Source: Cavenderia fasciculata
Taxonomy: Eukaryota; Evosea; Eumycetozoa; Acytosteliales; Cavenderiaceae
Assembly (NCBI RefSeq): GCF_000203815.1
Contig: NW_004457736.1
Coordinates: 1,674,001 to 1,738,000 of the forward strand
Direction of reading: 5' to 3'
DNA length: 64,000 nucleotides
A model generated the notes under the pieces. That model saw only the letters and a program-made list of their open reading frames with translations, did no database searches and was not told the origin of the DNA. This document shows positions 48,753-59,102 of this stretch, in pieces. The stretch's first letter is position 1. The number at the start of each line of letters is the position of its first letter. Position numbers and translations under genes: made by a program.

Positions 48753-49076
48753 ATAATAATAATTAATAGTTAATAATAATAATAATAATAGTTTGTATTA
48801 AATACAAACATTAACAAACACAACATTGTAAAATCTCATAAATACCACCACATTAAAATAAATATAACTAAATCTTATTGGGTATATGACTCAAGATCCT
48901 ACCCTACTTTTCTTTAAACAGTTCAACGATTCCATTTTCGATCAACTCCGAAAAAAAGGCTTGATAGAATAAAAATTTTATTCGAAATCCGAAAGGAGGA
49001 GAGAGGAAGACCCCCTCTCATGAGAAAATGATTTGATTGTGAACTCAATCACTTTTAAACAAATAATAGTAATAAG
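48753..49076. other. intergenic region with hairpins before the phosphatase gene
   Basis: 324 bp. A perfect inverted repeat GAATAAAA-A-TTTTATTC lies at 48967-48983, and TGATTG...CAATCA near 49032-49049. Between them is a purine-rich block followed by CCCCCTCTC (about 48990-49019). These lie within 110 bp of the downstream ATG and may be a promoter or structured leader. No gene is seen. Confidence 0.5.
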
Positions 49077-49996
49077 ATGAGAGATAAACAACTATTGTTA
49101 ATAGCACTCATTGCAATAATCAGTGCATCATTTGTTTCTGCCACCTACTATCTTGACCCTCGTAAGGTTAGATTGGTCGATCATACACCTATCTTGTCAA
49201 ATGGACATTCAAATTATCTATTCAGAGGAAATGAACCAAAAACATTGATAGATGGTATTTATTAAACAAATAATAATAATAGTAAATTTACTGCTGCTAT
49301 GACTGACTTTTTATAATCTCATTCTCTCTCTCTCTTCTTTCTTTCTCTCACTCAGATAAAGATGTTTTCGCTTATGATTTATTGGTAGAGTATATGAGAA
49401 ATGATTCATTATCCAATCACAATGTTGTACTTCCAGAGTCATTTTATATTATCGATATTAAGCTAATCTATGGTCTTAGAGATGAATTACCAGACATTGA
49501 ATTAGAGTCTACCTTTTTTGCAAACAATAGTAATTTTGGTGAGTTCAATACCAATATTACATTGGGCGATCTCACCGATCCAAACCTCGTACCAACCGAA
49601 GAGAGAATTGCATGGGCAAAGACATTACCAACATGGCAAAAAGATGATCTCCCTTCAAGAATGGAACTCTACAGAGATATTCTTTACGATACCTCTAGAG
49701 ATGAATCAATAGTTTTGTATATTCATTGTGAATGTGGTATGTATAAATAACTAAAATCGATAAAAATAATTCTAACCTTTAATTATTATTATTTAGGATG
49801 TGATCGTACTGGAGAAGTATTTGCATCCTATGTAATCAAATATTTGGGATTTTCATTTAGTGATGCAATGCAGTGGGACTATTCTGTGGCTGGACGTCGT
49901 ATCCTCCCCAACCATCAATGGGCAACTCAATGGTATTGCCTATACCTCCAATATGTTGAAGGTTCATCGGTTGATTGCACTCCTCCACCTTGGTAA
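49077..49996 (+). CDS. secreted protein-tyrosine/dual-specificity phosphatase-like protein
   Basis: Exons 49077-49254, 49356-49736 and 49797-49996; frame kept, 252 residues. A clear signal peptide (LLLIALIAIISASFVSA) heads the protein. The spliced active-site loop reads H-C-E-C-G-C-D-R-T-G, fitting the H-C-X5-R-[ST] signature of Cys-based phosphatases. LPSRMELYRDILYD upstream resembles the region before the catalytic strand. The C-terminus is Trp/Cys-rich (HQWATQWYCLYLQYV, VDCTPPPW). Sequons (NNS, NDS, NIT) suggest a glycosylated luminal or secreted protein. No typical WPD loop is seen. Phosphatase activity outside the cytosol would be unusual; it may instead act on carbohydrate or lipid phosphates. 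Confidence 0.78.
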
Positions 49997-50060
49997 TAAT
50001 CCAAGATTGCTCGTACATTTAAATAAACTTTGTCTAGACAATAAATATTTATTTTGATTA

Positions 50061-51104
50061 TTAACCAATATCAACACCTCTACTATTATTTTCGTTATTA
50101 TTATTATTATTTGGGATTTGTAGCATTTTGGTTGATAGATCAATTAAAACATTTGATTGTTTTGCCAATTGTTCGATTGTTACTCTTCCTTTTTTTGCAA
50201 TAAACTTGGCAATCGATTCCATTTCTTCTTTGGTAACGTAGATGAATTTACCTCTGTCATCTATGACTCCAGATAAAAGACCTTCCTTTTCGAGATGCTT
50301 TATACGATCAATGACATCGTTTGTCTTTATTTGGAAATGTTGTGCAACATCCTCCAATAGTGAGATTTTGTTTGTCTTTAGATAATCTATGAATCTTTCA
50401 AAAAGCGTATTTTCATCTTCTTGGATTCGTCCTTCTCCTTGTTCATCCAAAGACATGGTAGCTTTGAGTGCGCTATATTCCTCTTCATCACGTTTTTCCT
50501 TTTCCTCTCTAATCTTTCTCTCTTGTTCCTCTCGTTGTCTTGATCTTTCTTCTTCATCATCTCTCTTTTGTTTTGAAAGACGATCTTTTTCCTCATCCTT
50601 TTTCTTCTTTTCCTCTCTAACATGTGCTTCATATTCTCTCATCTTTTTCTTCTCTTCTTTCATCTTTATCTTTTCCAACTTTTTAGTTCCAATCTTTTTA
50701 GTTCTTTTTGTTGTAGATGATGAAGAAGATGCATTATTATTATCATCAACATCATCTGAATCATCGTCATCTATATCTGAATCATCATCATCATCATTAT
50801 TATTATTATTATTATTATTGTTGTAGTTATTATTATTAATATTGTTATTATTATTATTATTAGGATGTCTTCTATTTCTAAGATTCATGCGAGATACAGC
50901 AGTATGTCTTTGTTGTTGTTGTTGTTGTTGTTGATTATTTCTTTGTTGATTGTCATTGATAGTATCTAATAGTTGTGGTTCTTGGTAGTCGTCATCTGTT
51001 TGAGTAATAGTTTCAATGTAATTCCTTGAAGGAAACAACACCAAATAAAGTAATCCTACAATGACAAGTACACTGATTAAAAGTACAATAATGAATGCAT
51101 CCAT
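50061..51104 (-). CDS. ddrgk1: DDRGK domain protein 1 (UFMylation adaptor)
   Basis: Intronless, 347 residues. An N-terminal membrane helix (IIVLLISVLVIVGLLYLVLF) anchors it. An Asn/Asp-rich linker follows, then a long Arg/Lys/Glu coiled coil (about 150-225). The C-terminal DDRGK/PCI-like domain has FERFIDYLKTNKISLLEDVA, VIDRIKHLEKEGLLSGVID, the eponymous DDRGKFIYVT, and AKFIAKKGRVTIEQLAKQSN. In animals the ER-bound protein forms the UFL1 ligase complex that attaches UFM1 to ribosomes and other targets. Asn-rich runs at the linker and the end are dictyostelid additions. The stop is 64 bp from the convergent phosphatase gene. Confidence 0.96.
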   Translation of the reverse strand: MDAFIIVLLISVLVIVGLLYLVLFPSRNYIETITQTDDDYQEPQLLDTINDNQQRNNQQQQQQQQRHTAVSRMNLRNRRHPNNNNNNNINNNNYNNNNNNNNNDDDDDSDIDDDDSDDVDDNNNASSSSSTTKRTKKIGTKKLEKIKMKEEKKKMREYEAHVREEKKKKDEEKDRLSKQKRDDEEERSRQREEQERKIREEKEKRDEEEYSALKATMSLDEQGEGRIQEDENTLFERFIDYLKTNKISLLEDVAQHFQIKTNDVIDRIKHLEKEGLLSGVIDDRGKFIYVTKEEMESIAKFIAKKGRVTIEQLAKQSNVLIDLSTKMLQIPNNNNNNENNSRGVDIG

Positions 51105-51324
51105 GGTTGATTGTATTGCAACCTAATTCGATTCGTACTTGTACTTGTTGTTGTAGGACTAATTATTTGTTTGTTTTGAAAAGATCTAAAGATAATAATA
51201 AAAAAAATTCTTTTTCATTCTTTGTTCAACCCCCTTCAATTGTCTCTATGTTTTTAAAATTAATCATGATTTTGTTCTTCATTAGTAGTTAGTAGTATTA
51301 AAAAACACAACCTATTTAAAAAAA

Positions 51325-52039
51325 ATGACAGAAACAGTTTTATATAGTTATTGGAGATCATCTTGTTCATGGAGAGTTAGAATTGCATTGGCCTATAAAA
51401 AGGTAGAATACAAGTATGTTGCAGTGCATCTTGTCAAGAGCCAACAAAGTGATCAAGAGTATGAAAAGTTGAATGCTATGAAGGTCGTACCAACCTTGAT
51501 CATCGATGGCAACACATTGGGACAATCATTGTCCATACTTGAATACTTGGAAGAGACAAGACCTCAAGTACCTCTTTTACCTACCGATGCTGCCAAACGT
51601 GCTGTTGTACGTCAGATGATGCAAATCATTGGATCTGACATTCAACCACTTCAGAATCTCAAAGTACTCAACAAGATTGCAGAGATTAGTGGTGGTGATC
51701 AATCAAAGAAACAAGTATGGGCAAGTACTTGGATCGCCAATGGATTCAATGGTCTTGAAAAACTTTTAGAGAAACATAGTGGAAAGTATTGTGTTGGTGA
51801 TCAAGTTACTTTTGCTGATTTATGTATTCCTGCTCAAGGTAAGAAGAAAAAGAAGAAATCTAATGAATACCCAATTTTCCTATTTATTTATTTCTTTTAT
51901 TTTCCTAGTTTATAATGCCAATCGTTTCAATGTTGATATGACACCATACCCAAATATTGTTAGAATTAATCAAACACTCTCAGAATTACCAGAATTCCAG
52001 GTTGCACTCCCAAGTAATCAACCAGATGTTGAATGCTAA
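51325..52039 (+). CDS. gstz1: maleylacetoacetate isomerase / zeta-class glutathione transferase
   Basis: Exons 51325-51838 and 51909-52039, phase 1; 214 residues, usual for the family. The zeta-class active-site motif RSSCSWRVRIALAYK is at the N-terminus, with KVVPTLIIDG and the glutathione-binding QSLSILEYLEE. The C-terminal helical domain has KYCVGDQVTFADLCIPAQV, PYPNIVRIN and LPEFQVALPSNQPD. It isomerises maleylacetoacetate to fumarylacetoacetate with glutathione in tyrosine breakdown. Shares a 220-bp divergent promoter with DDRGK1 and converges on SART1 with a 37-bp gap. Confidence 0.96.
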
Positions 52040-52076
52040 AATAAATTAAAATAAATATTAAATTTTAATGTTTAAA

Positions 52077-54177
52077 TTATTTTTTATTATTTTGATGTTT
52101 TTGTTGTAAAACAGCACCTAATAAATTATCTCCTCCATTCATACCACCAGATATTACGAGATAGGGAGAAGATGTTTTTTCTTGAAGTGTTTGGAAAGTT
52201 TTCATCATTCCCAGTGGAGTATCGGTTGATGACATTTTCTTTTGTTGTAAATCTTGTTCATATTGTCTTCTTCTCTTTTCCATCTTGTTCAATCCTGATT
52301 TCTTGCCATGGAATCTTTGTGACATTGCATTGTATGCTTCCTTTCTGTTCATAATACGACCAAATTCATCTTTTAGTTGAATGATAGTGTCTGCATCATC
52401 AAATGAAGATAGTTTTCTCTTTGATTTTTCTTGTGGTTTAAGTTCTCCTTTTTGAATTAATAATTTGAGTGCTGCAGACATACTACCAGATACCATTGGT
52501 TCTTCTGGTATAATTAAATTGTTGTTGGTTTTTCCATTATTTTGATTATTATTATTATTGTTTGTTTGTTGTAAATTTGGTTGATGACTATTATTATTAT
52601 CGTTGTCATAGTCATCATTATCATCATCTTCATCATCTTCATCATCATCTTCATTGTCATCTTGTTGATTCATAGGTAAATCATCATCTTTTGACATTTG
52701 TTGATCCTCTGTCATTTGGTCATCATCGTCATGTTTTTTATAGAGTTTTGAAATTAAACCTTCAGAATTTAATGATCGAACAAATTCTGTTGTTGAAGTT
52801 AAAAAGTTGTCATCAGACTCTGTTGTTGTTGTTGATTGTTGTTCTGCTCCATCTTCAAGTTCCTTTTGTTGTTTCTTTTTAAGATTATTTTTTACAATAT
52901 CAACTATGCTCGATTCTTTTGGTTTGATAGTTGCTTTTTTAGCCTTTTGAAGTGATTGATAGAAACTTTCATCCTCTGCTTCTTCGTCATAGGATGAAAA
53001 GATTTGCTTTGATTGCTCAGCCGCCTTTTCAACAGCCTTTTGATAGTTTGAATCTCTTTGTTGTCTTTGATTCTCTGTGTCTATATCGTCTGCCATTGAT
53101 TTTCTTGATCTTCTGCTACCAAGATCACTTGAAGTGGTAGCATCCAAATCACCAAGGGAAAATGGTTTTTCATTTTCTTCTGTTGATCGAGATCTAACAG
53201 ACTTTTTCTTTTTTTTCTTATCTACCTTGGGGTTTTTAAATTGTTCCATTTCTTCTTTGGTATAAAATGATGATTGTAAAACAGCTAAATTAAAAAATAA
53301 AATAAAAATGTTAAACAAATTAGTGATTATTTTTTTCATTATAATGAATTTCTTCTATTTACTTACAACTTGATTGTAAATCATATGATAGTTGTTGTTC
53401 TAATCTTTTCTTTATATCATCGGATGCAGATGTTGATGATGATTGTTCATTTAATTCATTTGAAAGTGATCCATCATTTGTAATTGTAAATCCCTAATTG
53501 GAAAAAAAATAAAATAAAATATGTTAAAACAATATATAAATATATATAAAGTACATATATATTTTGATAGATGGTTAATAACTTACAGATATTTGATTAT
53601 AATTATCATCATAGTGTTCCAATAAATTATTATTTTTTTGGTTACCATATTCATCAAACTTGTCATATTGTGACTTTTTCTTTGATCCATCCAATATTCT
53701 TTCTCTATTTTCTTTTTCAGCCAATTTGATATCAACCAATTCATCTCCTTCATCATCCAATACATTTGAATCTTTAAGAACCAATATATGTTCATTACCA
53801 TCTGCTATATTCTCTAATTTATTTGATACTTTAATATTTCCTGTTGTCATATTTGTTAAAGGTAACGCTAAAAAAAAAAAAAAAGAAAAGAGGTATCATT
53901 AATATTATGTCATATCGATCGATATTGATGAAGATTATTTCATACCTTTTTTTGTTGTTGATTTTATAGAAGAAGAAGAAGAAGTAGCAGCTTGTTTTGC
54001 TCTTGATCTTTGTATCCAAGATGAAAGATCATCATCGTCACCTTGATCTTCGATTTGTTGTTCGGCAATTGATTTAGACTTATGTAAACTTTGTTTCTCT
54101 CTCTTTTTCTTTAATTGTTCAATTGCATTTAAAGTTTCTTGTTGTTTTTGTTGTTGTTCTTGTTCTTGTTTTTGTTT

Positions 54178-54212
<35 letters not shown>

Positions 54213-54366
54213 GATTACTATTAGAAGATGATGTATCCAATGGTTTTAAACCAAGTGATGCTCTAATCCTGTTGGTTTCTTCTATTGATAGTTCTGAAAT
54301 CACTTTTGAAGGACCTCCTCCTCCTCCTGATGACGATGATGATGATGAAGAAGAATATTTACTCAT
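52077..54366 (-). CDS. sart1: SART1/Snu66 tri-snRNP splicing protein
   Basis: Exons 54366-53946, 53867-53587, 53493-53367 and 53284-52077; frame kept, 678 residues. The N-terminus has the diagnostic LSIEETNRIRASLGLKPLD. Then come a Gln tract and the basic block SSWIQRSRAKQA. NEHILVLKDSNVLDDEGDEL matches the SART1 middle region. The C-terminus has RIMNRKEAYNAMSQRFHGK and KKMSSTDTPLGMMKTFQTLQ, followed by SPYLVISGG, matching the conserved end of the family. The protein belongs to U4/U6.U5 tri-snRNP and is needed for spliceosome activation. Residues 200-450 are acidic, Asp/Asn-rich. It is divergent with ORC2; the two ATGs are only 114 bp apart. Confidence 0.94.
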
Positions 54367-54480
54367 TATATATAAATAAAAAAACTAATAATAATGATTA
54401 ATCTTTGGTTTCAACTTCAAGTTTTGACAACAATATTTCGGGGATTTCATTGTTTGAATTTCAAAAGACTAATAATAACC

Positions 54481-55789
54481 ATGGTTACAAAAAGAGGAAG
54501 AGGAGGAGGAAGAGGAAGAGGAAGAGGAGGGGGTGTAGTATCAAGATCCACTACTACTACTACTACTACAACTACAACTATAAATGACAATACCACTATA
54601 AAAAAGAAGAAACAACAAGAAGAAATAGTACAACAACAAGAAGAAGAAGAAGAAGAATTGGAACAAGAAAATGATATCCAACAATCATCAGATGAAGAAG
54701 AAGCAATAGATTACTTTACATTTAAATCAGATATAAACAAGACATCAAATAATACTCTATCTCAAATTAAATTGTTGGATGATGAAGTATGTGTGTGTTA
54801 CAAGAGGAATAATACCTACAGAATGATTAATGACTTCTTTGTTGCTTTATATATATCTTTTTTAAAAGCAAATAACCAGATTAATATCAAAAACAGAGAC
54901 TACACACAAAAAAGAAAAGATGAATCTATCAAAATCAAACAAGAACAAATTTTGTGAGATGTATAATGATTTAAAGTTTGGTCACAATGTTTTAGTGTAT
55001 GGATATGGAAGTAAGAAATCATTCTTGGAATCATTTGTCACCTCTTTACGATGTGCAGATGGTCCATTTATACCAATCTATGGATATCTACCTCATTTCA
55101 AGATAAAGAGTGTTCTCGATTGTATCACCAACACTCTATTCAATTGTAAATCTCCAAACTTTTCTTCTTTTATGATGCAATGTGAATACATTAAAAGTTG
55201 TTTTGAGGAAAAAAGAAATTTAGATCAACTCTATAAATATAAACAACAACAACAACAACATGGGGATGATGGAAATAAAAATGACAATAATGAACAAGAT
55301 GAATATGAACAAGAAACAAACAATGATGGTACCACTACGGCTACCACTTTTATACAATCAACCAACTTTAGTAACTATAGTTGTTTATATTTAGTGGTAC
55401 ACAATATAGATGGTGTATCACTTCGAAATATTAAAGCACAAACAATATTAGCATTTCTTGCAACGATTCCACAAATACATATTATTGCATCGATCGATCA
55501 TCTCAATGCACCTATACTTTGGGATGTCAACCATGAGGTACAATTTAATTGGATAAGACATAGTGTACCTACATTGGAGCCCTATTCAATTGAATCAAAC
55601 TACGAAGTATCACTACTCAATCACAAAAGTACAAGTGGTGGTCATAATTCATTTATCAAATCTATATTAATTGTACTTAGAGCACTTCCACCAAATTCAA
55701 GAAATGTTTTCCAACTATTAGTTGAACATTTTTTAAAGAATCATCAAATAGGAGACAACAAAGATAATAACAAAGATAATAACAAAGAA

Positions 55790-55839
<50 letters not shown>

Positions 55840-56077
55840 AATATCAACATCATTAAAACAAAATCAACAAAGAATATCATTTGACCTTTTCTATGGACTG
55901 GCATTTGATCAATTCTTGGTTTCATCACACTCAATGTTGAAAGCATTGTTATCAGAGTTTATCGATCACAAGATTATTAAAAGTACTGTAGAAAGTGGAG
56001 AAAATTATCTTTCAATACCAATAGATCGCTCATTTCTTGGTGGATTATTAAAAGAGATTAAAGATTTAAGTATCTAG
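54481..56077 (+). CDS. orcB: origin recognition complex subunit 2
   Basis: Exon 1 is 54481-54786 and exon 2 is 54869-56077; the intron shifts the frame correctly; 504 residues. ATG at 54481 starts an RGG-rich basic segment (MVTKRGRGGGRGRGRGGG), then Thr and Glu/Gln runs. An in-frame ATG at 54394 exists but encodes an unlikely hydrophobic stretch. ORC2 blocks: FGHNVLVYGYGSKKSFLE (AAA-like strand), VHNIDGVSLRN, HIIASIDHLNAPILWD, FNWIRHSVPTLEPYSIE, LRALPPNSRNVFQLLVEH, then the winged helix LLSEFIDHKIIKS. An Asn run of about 20 sits before the winged helix. ORC marks replication origins in the nucleus. Confidence 0.95.
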
Positions 56078-56374
56078 AGATTAATATAATATAATATTTA
56101 TAATTTATAAATAAATAAAATAATCCAAAAATGGAAATGCATCACTTTGTTTACTTCTTTTTTTACCCCGCCTTATATATATATAAGTGTGTGTGTGTTG
56201 CGATGATTATTAATCTTTAAAGGGGGTTCATACCCAAAAGTTCAATGTCTCTAGTCATTATATCTTTATCATCATCATCATACAAATAACTTTTATACAT
56301 ATATATATTTAAATTATAGTTTGATCATTATCATTTTTATTATCTTTAATCTACTTTTTAAACCATCAATTGAA
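56078..56374. other. intergenic region
   Basis: About 300 bp, AT-rich, with a (TA)n(GT)n stretch at about 56174-56199. It must contain the ORC2 terminator and the promoter of the next gene. No gene is seen. Confidence 0.5.
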
Positions 56375-57539
56375 ATGACTCTTGGTAAATCATTTCAGAC
56401 TCTTACAGTCTTTGTCATCATACCATTGATGCTTGCTGTTCATGCAAATGTAAGCTCAGATAGATAGATTAAGAGAGAGATAGAGGAGAGAGAGATAGAG
56501 AGAGAGGAGAGACTCTAAATGAACCAAACCATTTACTTTCTTTTTTCTAGAAATTGACATTATCAGCTGCATTGGACATTATAGTTTGGTATATAGCAGT
56601 ATCATTTGGAATATTTATATTCAAGACACCAATTAAACTCTATTTAATTGTGCGTGAGAAATCAAGATTGTTAAATGATAAAAAAGATACCTATACATCA
56701 CGTGATCAACAGGATATTGTGAGAAAACATCTTTTGAGTTTACACCACCTAGAATGGAAGTAGGTTTCATTGTAATCCATCTCTGTCATATATATAGTTT
56801 ATACTAATTCCTTTCTTTTTGTTTTGTTAGATTATTATTTTTTTCGATATTGTGTCCTTTTTTGGCTTTGGCAACATGGTATTGTCTTGATGTGCTGTGT
56901 GAGAAATATTCATTGTCATCACTCAGTCAATTATTACATCCATACTTTATTATCATAGCTGGAGTGGTATCTTGTTATCAACCCATTTTTTATTTCCTAG
57001 ATCACTTTAATACCCGAATCGATGACATTTATTATTCTCCCCCTCCTCCTCAATCCAATAGACAGGAACCAGTTTTAAACTCTGATGATCAATTTCAACA
57101 ACAACAACAACAACATGGATATGAACAAATTCTCAAACAAGTTACGGGAATGTATACAGACGAAAAGATTAAATCAATCATCCAAGACCAATTAAAACTT
57201 GTCCTCGAATCTATGCACCAACAACAAATGATTTCCCTAGCCAAACAACATCAAATAGAAATGAAAAAGATTAAAAAGGAATTATCAGAGTGGTCAAACA
57301 GAAGAAATATTGAACTCACATCTATTGAATTAAAAGTAAACTCTATGGAATCTAGACTATTATCTCTAGAGAATCAATTGGAATTGAGAGAACTACACCA
57401 AACGGCTGTCATTCCTTCATCTTCTTCTTTTTCTAGTCTCAACACAAAAAATAATAACAATGTCGATGATAAAGGATCCTTGATTTCATCATTATTACAT
57501 TTTCCAACTAGAATTATGTTTGGTACAATCGAGGAATAA
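56375..57539 (+). CDS. membrane protein with C-terminal coiled coil, family unknown
   Basis: Exons 56375-56449, 56551-56759 and 56831-57539; frame kept, 330 residues. Four hydrophobic helices: TLTVFVIIPLMLAVHA, ALDIIVWYIAVSFGIFIF, FFSILCPFLALATWYCLDVL and PYFIIIAGVVSCYQPIFYFL. A basic loop (REKSRLLNDKKDTY...RKHLLSL) lies between helices 2 and 3. After a Pro/Gln linker there is a heptad-like coiled coil, about 200-290 (IKKELSEWSNRRNIELTSIE, MESRLLSLENQLELRELHQT). The helices probably sit in an endomembrane with the coiled coil in the cytosol. I do not recognise the family; it could tether membranes or form oligomers. Confidence 0.75.
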
Positions 57540-57640
57540 ATTAGAGTCATCATCATTTAAATAAAATAGTTATTTTTGGCATACATTTAGGACAGTGGGA
57601 AATTTTTGCTGAGGTTTCTGAGTTTCTGGATGGGAAATTA

Positions 57641-57710
57641 TTTATTGTTAGAGTAGTTTGACATATGACAAAGGGAAGTTGGTTTATTGTTAGAGTAGTT
57701 TGACATATGA
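57641..57710. repeat. tandem direct repeat of the SH3 gene's terminus
   Basis: A 28-nt unit (TTTATTGTTAGAGTAGTTTG plus ACATATGA) occurs at 57641-57668 and identically at 57683-57710, a 42-nt period. On the gene strand each copy encodes S-Y-V-K-L-L followed by TAA. The upstream copy is the functional end of the SH3 domain; the second lies in the 3' flank. Confidence 0.95.
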
Positions 57711-58907
57711 TGAAGGGAAATTACCAGTTTGGCCTTGACATTCACCATACCACCAACCTCCTGCATCACTACTATCATAGATATTGATAATGTCACCTGC
57801 ATAGAATGATAAATCATCTGGTTGTTGAGCTGCGTAATCATATAGTGCTTCGGCTTGTGGATAAGAGGCTGCTGCTTGGTCATCATATCCTTGGTCGTAA
57901 CCCTGTTGGTCATAACCTTGTTGGTCATAGCCTTGTTGGTCGTCATAACCTTGTTGGTCATACCCTTGTTGATCATAACCCTGTTGATCATATCCTTGGT
58001 CATAGCTTTGTTGATCGTCATAACCTTGTTGGTCATAGCCTTGTTGATCATAACCCTGTTGATCATAGCTTTGTTGATCGTCATATGTTTCTGGTTCTGG
58101 TTCTGGTTCTGCACTACGTTTTGGAGGTGGAGGTGGTGCTTTTTTGACAGGCACTGGAGCAGGGGTTGGCTCTGGTTTGTAGTCTTCTTGAACAAACTTT
58201 GACACGATTGGTTTGGGAGCCACCTTTGGTGGAGGGGTTGCTGCTGCAGCTTTGACTGGTGGTGGAGTTGGTTGAGTGAATTTGGCAGCTACTGGAGGTG
58301 GTTTTACTGGTTGTGAAATAGGTACAGCAACTGGTGTTGGTTTAGCTGCTGGTGCTGGTGAAGAATAAGAAGAGGTGGTAGATGGTGCTGCTGCTGCTGC
58401 TGCTGGTTTTGGTGCTGGTTTAGATGGTGCTGGCTTTGAAGATTGTTGAGGTGGTGCAGCGGCGCCACCATCACCTCCACCATAGTATGCATGGAATTTA
58501 GGTAGTGATTGTGTTGTTGATTTTGATGCTTGTACAGGTACTTTGTCTGCAGGTGCATTCTTTTGAAGTAAATCTCTACCAATTACACTTGCTCTAACAC
58601 CTACTGGCTCATTTACTTTGGTTTGTTTTGAATTATCGATATTATTTGTATTCTTTTTGAGTGAAACAAAAGAATAATGTTAACTATATAGTTGATCTGT
58701 TTTCTTTTTATCTTTTCTCTAGAATACGTACAACAAAATCGGAATCAGTATCCCAATCATCGTCTTCAGCATCGTTTGCATATTGTTTTCTCAGCTATAA
58801 TAATAAAGTAGAAAGGGAGTTCAATAAATAGTTTTGGGGGTTTTAATTAATTTGATCTGATCATTGCTACTTACATCAAGTGAATTGCTCACTAATTTGT
58901 TTGTCAT
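57690..58907 (-). CDS. SH3 adaptor with cortactin-like N-terminal DDW motif
   Basis: Exons 58907-58875, 58794-58732 and 58652-57690; frame kept, 352 residues. The N-terminus reads [14 protein letters not shown], like the Arp2/3-binding acidic motif of cortactin/HS1 (DDWETDPDFVN). The middle is Pro/Ala/Lys-rich with SH3-ligand-like PPPVAAK and [10 protein letters not shown]. Next is a tandem tract of Tyr-Asp-Gln-Gln-Gly units (about 14). The C-terminal SH3 domain has [40 protein letters not shown] and ends KLL. Cortactin's central actin-binding repeats are absent. Predicted role: linking Arp2/3-driven actin to Pro-rich partners at endocytic or cortical sites. The 3' end of the gene is duplicated just beyond the stop (57641-57710). 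Confidence 0.8.
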
Positions 58908-59102
58908 TGTTTGATATATTTGGTGTTGTTTGAATAAAAGTACAAAAGTTTAATAAATAAATAAATAGTAGTAGTTAAAAACAAACATGCAAGATATCTG
59001 GTACATTATTAAAAAAAAAAAAAAAAAAAAGTCACCTTGGTTTTTTGTTCTTTGAAAACAATGGGCAAAAAAAAATGCTCCTTCACTTTTTATTTCTACC
59101 TT

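Noticed and set aside
57855-58202. Hydrophobic plus-strand frame with Val/Ile/Leu repeats
   Set aside because: It is the antisense reading of the Tyr-Asp-Gln-Gly repeat tract of the SH3 adaptor.
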